In this document: positions 17,846 to 21,339 of the stretch, one piece after another
Layout: every line of letters begins with the position of its first letter
Numbering within the stretch: the stretch's first letter is position 1
The notes under the pieces: model-generated
Seen by the model: the letters and a program-made list of their open reading frames with translations, nothing else
What the model was told of the DNA's origin: nothing
The model's database searches: none
IMG/VR virus record: IMGVR_UViG_3300032294_002550
Span: 1-21,339 of that record
Direction: 5' to 3' (one strand)
Length of the DNA: 21,339 nt
Source of the DNA: a virus
Made by a program: the position numbers and the translations under genes

Positions 17846-18085
17846 ATGAGTAAATTCGATAAAGCGGATTTAAACAAAGACGGAAAGGTAACAATGACAG
17901 AACAATTATTAGCAGCTTTAGGAACATACGCAAGAGCATTCCTATCTGCAGCAATTGCATTATATATGACTGGAAACACAAATCCAAGAGATCTTCTCAT
18001 GGGTGGAATTGCAGCGGTAGCTCCAGTTATCCTAAAGGCATTAAGCCCAAGCAACCAAGAATTTGGTTTTAAAAGCCCAAAGTAA
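17846..18085 (+). CDS. Holin-like membrane protein with an EF-hand loop
   Basis: 79 residues. Residues 8-19 (DLNKDGKVTMTE) match a full EF-hand/dockerin calcium loop (D, N, D at 1, 3, 5; Gly at 6; Glu at 12). Two hydrophobic segments follow: TYARAFLSAAIALYMTG near 27-43 and LLMGGIAAVAPVILKAL near 50-66, then a polar tail. Two short helices with Gly/Ala content recall the r1t-type holin family. It would form lesions in the inner membrane. SD TGGAGATGATAAA. The position after nrdJ and away from the lysin is unusual but fits the right arm. Confidence 0.75.
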   Translation: MSKFDKADLNKDGKVTMTEQLLAALGTYARAFLSAAIALYMTGNTNPRDLLMGGIAAVAPVILKALSPSNQEFGFKSPK

Positions 18086-18089
18086 ATAG

Positions 18090-18131
18090 TTGATTAGAAA
18101 TGCTCCTGTGCTAAAATTGGTACAGGAGTAT
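18090..18131 (+). promoter_or_regulatory. Promoter-in-hairpin between holin and tail genes
   Basis: TTGATT, 16 nt, TAAAAT (18090-18117) overlaps a 10-bp stem (one G-T pair) ATGCTCCTGT / ACAGGAGTAT (18100-18131), which on RNA could end the nrdJ-holin transcript. Confidence 0.5.
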
Positions 18132-18154
18132 TCCTATTTAGGAGACTATGGCAA

Positions 18155-18505
18155 ATGGCAGTATCAAAAAACTTTGAAGTAGATCAAAATGCTACATTCA
18201 TTTTTGAAGTTCAATACACTTTGGAAGATGAAGTAACGCCTATTGATATTACTGGTGCATCCGCAAAGATGCAGGTTCGTGACACCCAAGGTGGTTCTAA
18301 GTTAGCTTTTACGCTAACTTCACCAACAGGCGGAATTACAATAGATGGCCCAGATGGAACATTAACTGTAAAGATGACACCAACCCAAACAAACAAACTG
18401 TTCTATCCAAAATCTTCTTATGACATTATGATAATTGATTCTAATGGGAATAAAATAAAACTCCTTGAGGGTTTTATGACACTCAGTAGATCGGTTACCA
18501 TCTGA
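18155..18505 (+). CDS. Phage virion-associated protein, baseplate-like beta domain
   Basis: 116 residues starting MAVSKNFEVDQNATFIFEVQ. The order TPIDITGASAKMQVRDTQGG, ITIDGPDGTLTVKM and SYDIMIIDSNGNKIKLLEG recalls the beta-sandwich at the N-terminus of BppU-type baseplate proteins. I infer a link between tail tip and fibre. SD AGGAG lies 10 nt upstream. Its TGA overlaps the next ATG (TGATG). It is the first gene of the tail-fibre cluster. Confidence 0.65.
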   Translation: MAVSKNFEVDQNATFIFEVQYTLEDEVTPIDITGASAKMQVRDTQGGSKLAFTLTSPTGGITIDGPDGTLTVKMTPTQTNKLFYPKSSYDIMIIDSNGNKIKLLEGFMTLSRSVTI

Positions 18506-18960
18506 TGGCTGAAAAAGTAATAGTAAAAGAAACCAAAAACAAAGTAATAATTTCAACTCCTGGTCCACAAGGGCCAAGAGGTAGAACTATTTTAAGTGGC
18601 ACTGGTGCTCCTGCTAGCAATCTAGGGCTGCAAGGTGATTTTTATTACAACACATCAACAACAGATTTTTATGGACCAAAAGCATCAGACACTACTTGGT
18701 CTGGAGCAACAATAATAAAATTTATTCAAGAGGGTGCTGACTATGCCTATACAACAGGCTGGGAACTCACTCAAGTTCAAAATGATACTATTAATAACTT
18801 TTATTATGTAAATATAACACACAACTTAGGATTCTATCCAAATGCTACAATTAAAGACAGCGCAGGAGATCTAGTAGAAACTGGAATAGACTATATTAAT
18901 ACAAATACAATAAAGCTGACAATGGCTCAACCATTTTCAGGGACAGCATACCTGTCATAA
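18505..18960 (+). CDS. Tail-fibre protein with short collagen-like segment
   Basis: 151 residues starting MAEKVIVKETKNKVIISTPG; the GPQGPRG at 20-26 is a short collagen-like segment, followed by LGLQGDFYYNTSTTDFYGPK, a module also present in the two following genes (G-D/Q-xxFNT...). The C-terminal part (NITHNLGFYPNATIKD...GIDYINTNTIKLTM) resembles the C-terminal domain of tail fibres. Collagen-like repeats in phage fibres trimerise and can be hydroxylated. Function: fibre or adhesin, inferred. Confidence 0.7.
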   Translation: MAEKVIVKETKNKVIISTPGPQGPRGRTILSGTGAPASNLGLQGDFYYNTSTTDFYGPKASDTTWSGATIIKFIQEGADYAYTTGWELTQVQNDTINNFYYVNITHNLGFYPNATIKDSAGDLVETGIDYINTNTIKLTMAQPFSGTAYLS

Positions 18961-18974
18961 AAGGAGAATAAAAA

Positions 18975-19907
18975 ATGGCAAGAAAATTTTTAGTTAGTTT
19001 AGACCTCAATAAAAATGAGTTACTAAATGCTAGATTACAAAACCTGGCCTCCGACCCATCTTCACCAGTGGCAGGTCAGATTTACTTCAATACTCAAGAA
19101 AATGTAACAAAGTTTTACGATGGCTCTCAGTGGATTTCAGGAGGCTCAACTAAGTTTGGTATTGAGTCTGCAAGACCATCTGCTTCAAAAGCAGGAACAC
19201 TTTTTGCAGCAACAGATACAAGTACTTTATTCTTAGACAATGGAACCTCATGGATTCAAATATCTGTTAATCCACAAGATTTAGCAGATGCACTACAAGA
19301 AGCAAAAGATTATACTGACACTCGTGAAATTGCAATTACATCTGCTTACGAGTCATATGCAGATCAGGCTGAAGTAGACGCTAAGGCATATACAGATCTT
19401 CGTGAAACCGCAATTACAACTGCTTATCAATCTTACACAGATTCAGCAATCAACAACTTGGTTGATGGAGCTCCAGGATTATTAAATACATTAAACGAAA
19501 TTGCAGCAGCAATTAATGATGATGCAAACTATTTTACAACAATAACAAATTCAATAAATACTAAGCAAGATGCATTAACTGCAGGCAATGGTATTGCAAT
19601 TGACGGAAGCGAAAATATAACAGTAAAGCTTGGTTCAGGACTATCATTTGATGTATCTGGAAATATTGTTCCGTCTAGTGGATATGGTGTAAGAAAGTAT
19701 GCAACTTCTGTTGGAGACGCAACTGCAACATCATTTCAGATTAACCACGTCTTTGGTACAAAAGACGTTACCGTTCAGGTATTTCAAAATGCCGCAGATT
19801 ATGGACAGGTTGAGGTAGATGTAGAGCATACAAATATTGATTATGTAACTGTTAAGTTTGCCGCAGCACCATCTCTAAATGAGTTTAGAGTAGTAGTTAT
19901 AGGCTAA
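18975..19907 (+). CDS. Tail-fibre protein
   Basis: 310 residues. N-terminal module [20 protein letters not shown] followed by DGSQWI; two copies of YTDxRExAITxAYxSYxD near residues 112 and 138 (26-residue period, coiled-coil shaft); then [18 protein letters not shown], a stretch common in tail fibres, and a C-terminal beta domain ([20 protein letters not shown]). It is likely a trimeric adhesin or its shaft. SD AAGGAGAATAAAAA. It is the second of four fibre genes. Confidence 0.8.
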   Translation: MARKFLVSLDLNKNELLNARLQNLASDPSSPVAGQIYFNTQENVTKFYDGSQWISGGSTKFGIESARPSASKAGTLFAATDTSTLFLDNGTSWIQISVNPQDLADALQEAKDYTDTREIAITSAYESYADQAEVDAKAYTDLRETAITTAYQSYTDSAINNLVDGAPGLLNTLNEIAAAINDDANYFTTITNSINTKQDALTAGNGIAIDGSENITVKLGSGLSFDVSGNIVPSSGYGVRKYATSVGDATATSFQINHVFGTKDVTVQVFQNAADYGQVEVDVEHTNIDYVTVKFAAAPSLNEFRVVVIG

Positions 19908-19908
19908 C

Positions 19909-20280
19909 ATGTCTAGAAAATTTAAGTCTTTACTTAATTTATTAACACTCCCTTCCGACCCAATTGGGTCGGAAGGCGACGTGTTTTTTAATACAACAGA
20001 TAAAGCCTTAAAAATTCACAACGGAAACACCTGGGTTACTATTTCACAAAACACAGATCCAGTCCCATTCTACATGCATACTCACACATACGATGGAGAT
20101 GTTCATACAATTGATTTAAAAAACCCAGTTTTATTTACAAATATTAATAATGAAGAGCCAGCAACAGTTTTAGAAGAACTTCCAATAGTTGATTCCATTG
20201 AAGGTGGAACCCCATCCTCATTGCAAGATGAAACACCAACCCTATTTGAGTTAAGTTTGTTTGATGGCGGTGCACCATAA
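19909..20280 (+). CDS. Short tail-fibre-like protein
   Basis: 123 residues starting MSRKFKSLLNLLTLPSDPIG. SEGDVFFNTTDKALKIHNGN followed by TW is the same module as in the 310-residue fibre, so the two are paralogous. MHTHTYDGDVHTIDL follows, with clustered His that may bind a metal. The acidic C-terminus is disordered. The start is 2 nt after the previous TAA with no clear SD, so translation is probably coupled. A 26-bp palindrome lies inside the gene. Confidence 0.75.
   Translation: MSRKFKSLLNLLTLPSDPIGSEGDVFFNTTDKALKIHNGNTWVTISQNTDPVPFYMHTHTYDGDVHTIDLKNPVLFTNINNEEPATVLEELPIVDSIEGGTPSSLQDETPTLFELSLFDGGAP
19951..19976. repeat. 26-bp perfect palindrome within a fibre gene
   Basis: CCTTCCGACCCAA paired with TTGGGTCGGAAGG, 42 bp after the ATG, with a T6 run at 19984-19989. 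Its GC-rich stem in an AT-rich gene and the T-run resemble a transcription attenuator. Confidence 0.65.
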
Positions 20281-20291
20281 ATAAAATACGC

Positions 20292-20297
20292 TATAAT
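20292..20297 (+). promoter_or_regulatory. Possible -10 element upstream of gene 20330
   Basis: TATAAT 32 nt before the ATG; no convincing -35. The SD (GGAGG) sits in a TGCC-TGGA-GGCA hairpin (20315-20326). Confidence 0.35.
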
Positions 20298-20329
20298 TAG
20301 ATAATAAGCAACACTGCCTGGAGGCACAA

Positions 20330-20893
20330 ATGGCAACAGATTTTCCAGTAGACTTAGATATATTAATAAATCCAACTTCTACAAACAAGCTATCAGCACC
20401 ATCTCATTCACAGCAACACGCAGATGCAAATGATGCAATTGAGGCTTTGCAAGCAAAGGTTGGAATCGATGGGTCTACAGATCCAGATTCATTAGACTAC
20501 AAGATTGCAACAGTAGAAGAACAGATTGCAAACTTAGGTTCAAGCGGGGCAACAACTGTAGAGCTCCTCGGCCTAGAAGGAAACAATGATGTTTCTGCAA
20601 CAGTTTGTGAGATAGAAAATGCTACAGTTCTAGATACATTCCAAGCAAATACTTGGGCAACTGTAAAGTATACTTTGCAAGTAACAAGAGGTTCAGATAT
20701 GTATGCTACCGACATACTTGTTTTAAATGATGGAATCAACATTAACGTATCAGAATCAAACATTATTTCTAACACAGATAACAATCTATTTACTTATACT
20801 TTTGAATTAAATTCAGGTATAATTAGGTTAAAGATAACCCCTGTAAGTACTGCTGTTACAGCAAGATACTACAGAACAGCAGTTAAAAAATAA
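20330..20893 (+). CDS. Tail-associated virion protein
   Basis: 187 residues starting MATDFPVDLDILINPTSTNK, then HSQQHADANDAIEALQAKVG and GSTDPDSLDYKIATVEEQIA: a polar N-terminus and a short coiled coil, then a beta-rich C-terminal domain (LEGNNDVSATVCEIENA..., TLQVTRGSDMYATDILVLND...). The HSQQHADxNDAIEALQ pattern is common in phage tail or decoration proteins. I infer a fibre or receptor-binding component. SD GGAGG at 7 nt. Confidence 0.7.
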   Translation: MATDFPVDLDILINPTSTNKLSAPSHSQQHADANDAIEALQAKVGIDGSTDPDSLDYKIATVEEQIANLGSSGATTVELLGLEGNNDVSATVCEIENATVLDTFQANTWATVKYTLQVTRGSDMYATDILVLNDGININVSESNIISNTDNNLFTYTFELNSGIIRLKITPVSTAVTARYYRTAVKK

Positions 20894-20914
20894 GCAGTAA
20901 AAGGAGTCATATAG

Positions 20915-21339
20915 ATGGCAACAGTAAATAAGAACTTTAGAATTAAACATGGACTCATTGTTGAAGGTGCTACAGGTACTATCAATGGTCAAAATATACT
21001 TACAGAAACAGGCGGAGATTCTTATATTCTCAACCTTGTTGGTGGAGCAGCTCTTGTAAAATCAGTAGAGGCTACACAGCTTGAAGTAAGCGGTGCTGGA
21101 AAGCTATCTATAAAGTCTGGTGTATTTGACCCAGCAGGCTCAGCCGCATCAGCTCAAGCAGCAGCAGAAGCAACTGCATCAGCAGATGCAACTTCAAAGG
21201 CTAATGCAGCTCAAGCAGCAGCAGAGGCAACTGCAGCAGCAGATGCAACTTCAAAGGCTAACGCAGCTCAATCAGCAGCAGCAGAAGATGCAACTTCAAA
21301 GGCCAACGCAGCTCAAGCAGCAGCAGAGGCAACTGCATC
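20915..21339 (+). CDS. Ala-rich repetitive tail fibre, 5' part
   Basis: 141 codons to the window edge, starting MATVNKNFRIKHGLIVEGAT and continuing GDSYILNLVGGAALVKSVEA, a fibre-type N-terminal domain. From residue 78 on, a low-complexity shaft of Ala-rich repeats (ADATSKANAAQAAAEATA) forms a likely trimeric coiled coil. SD AAAAGGAG at 8 nt. It continues past the window, so the tip domain is not seen. Confidence 0.8.
   Translation, partial: MATVNKNFRIKHGLIVEGATGTINGQNILTETGGDSYILNLVGGAALVKSVEATQLEVSGAGKLSIKSGVFDPAGSAASAQAAAEATASADATSKANAAQAAAEATAAADATSKANAAQSAAAEDATSKANAAQAAAEATA
21146..21339 (+). repeat. Tandem 57-bp repeat encoding the fibre shaft
   Basis: GATGCAACTTCAAAGG recurs at 21185, 21242 and 21287: periods of 57 and 45 bp (19 and 15 residues), so one unit has lost 12 bp. 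Identity between units is high. The array extends past the window. Confidence 0.8.

Noticed and set aside
17661-18054. Two leftward frames opposite nrdJ and holin
   Set aside because: Antisense shadows of well-supported genes, with no SD or homology.
1-21339. Prophage or integrated element
   Set aside because: No integrase, excisionase, repressor, attachment repeat or bacterial flanking gene is seen in the window.

Overview
The window looks like part of the genome of a lytic, low-GC tailed bacteriophage (Caudoviricetes). The host is most likely an actinobacterium, perhaps one of the AT-rich freshwater lineages. Reasons: a DUF7455-like zinc protein and other microproteins familiar from actinophages; extended GAAAGGA-type ribosome binding sites; probable leaderless genes; three tRNA genes; a class II (B12-dependent) ribonucleotide reductase; and a holin, lysin and tail-fibre module. 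No integrase, repressor or attachment site is visible. The taxonomic assignment is inference from recognition, not from a search.

Left arm (1-9026, all genes leftward): about 28 very small proteins, many with TAATG, ATGA, GTGA or TTGA overlaps. The few recognisable ones are a DUF932 protein (3152-4156), an Api92-like protein (2240-2893), a DUF7455-like protein (1060-1266) and a tRNA with a CAT anticodon. The arm is divided into operons by a repeated regulatory cassette. In its full form, read from the gene start outward, it has: a leader with AACGAAAGG; a promoter of the form TGTCAG-N10-TAYAAT; a CRP/GlxR-type palindrome TGTGA-N6-TCACA; a TTTCAGG box; a pair of DnaA boxes 21 bp apart; and a C5/G5 hairpin. 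I count twelve promoter copies (one degenerate), six exact CRP palindromes plus one with a single mismatch, and three DnaA-box pairs. This cassette is the most interesting system in the window.

Divergence region (9027-9521): about 500 bp with no convincing gene. It holds a leftward promoter and CRP site, repeated TCGGACA boxes, a rightward sigma70-like promoter, a G6-TA-G7 tract and an A-rich strand.

Right arm, mostly rightward (9522-21339): a probable leaderless zinc-ribbon microprotein, a membrane microprotein, tRNA-Ile(UAU) and tRNA-Lys(UUU), two further small genes, and an SGNH-hydrolase-like protein. A leftward block follows (11476-14685): 2OG-Fe(II) oxygenase, GT61 glycosyltransferase, several small proteins and a secreted lytic transglycosylase. 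Rightward genes resume with a GT4 glycosyltransferase, class II RNR (nrdJ), a holin-like protein with an EF-hand loop, and a run of tail-fibre or adhesin genes ending in an Ala-rich repeat fibre cut by the window end.

How the parts may work together (inference): the left-arm cassette would tie early operons to host CRP-family signalling and could bind host DnaA. NrdJ would supply deoxynucleotides. The tRNAs suit AT-rich codon use. The lysin and holin would end the cycle. The oxygenase, two glycosyltransferases and SGNH protein could decorate virion fibres or host surface glycans.
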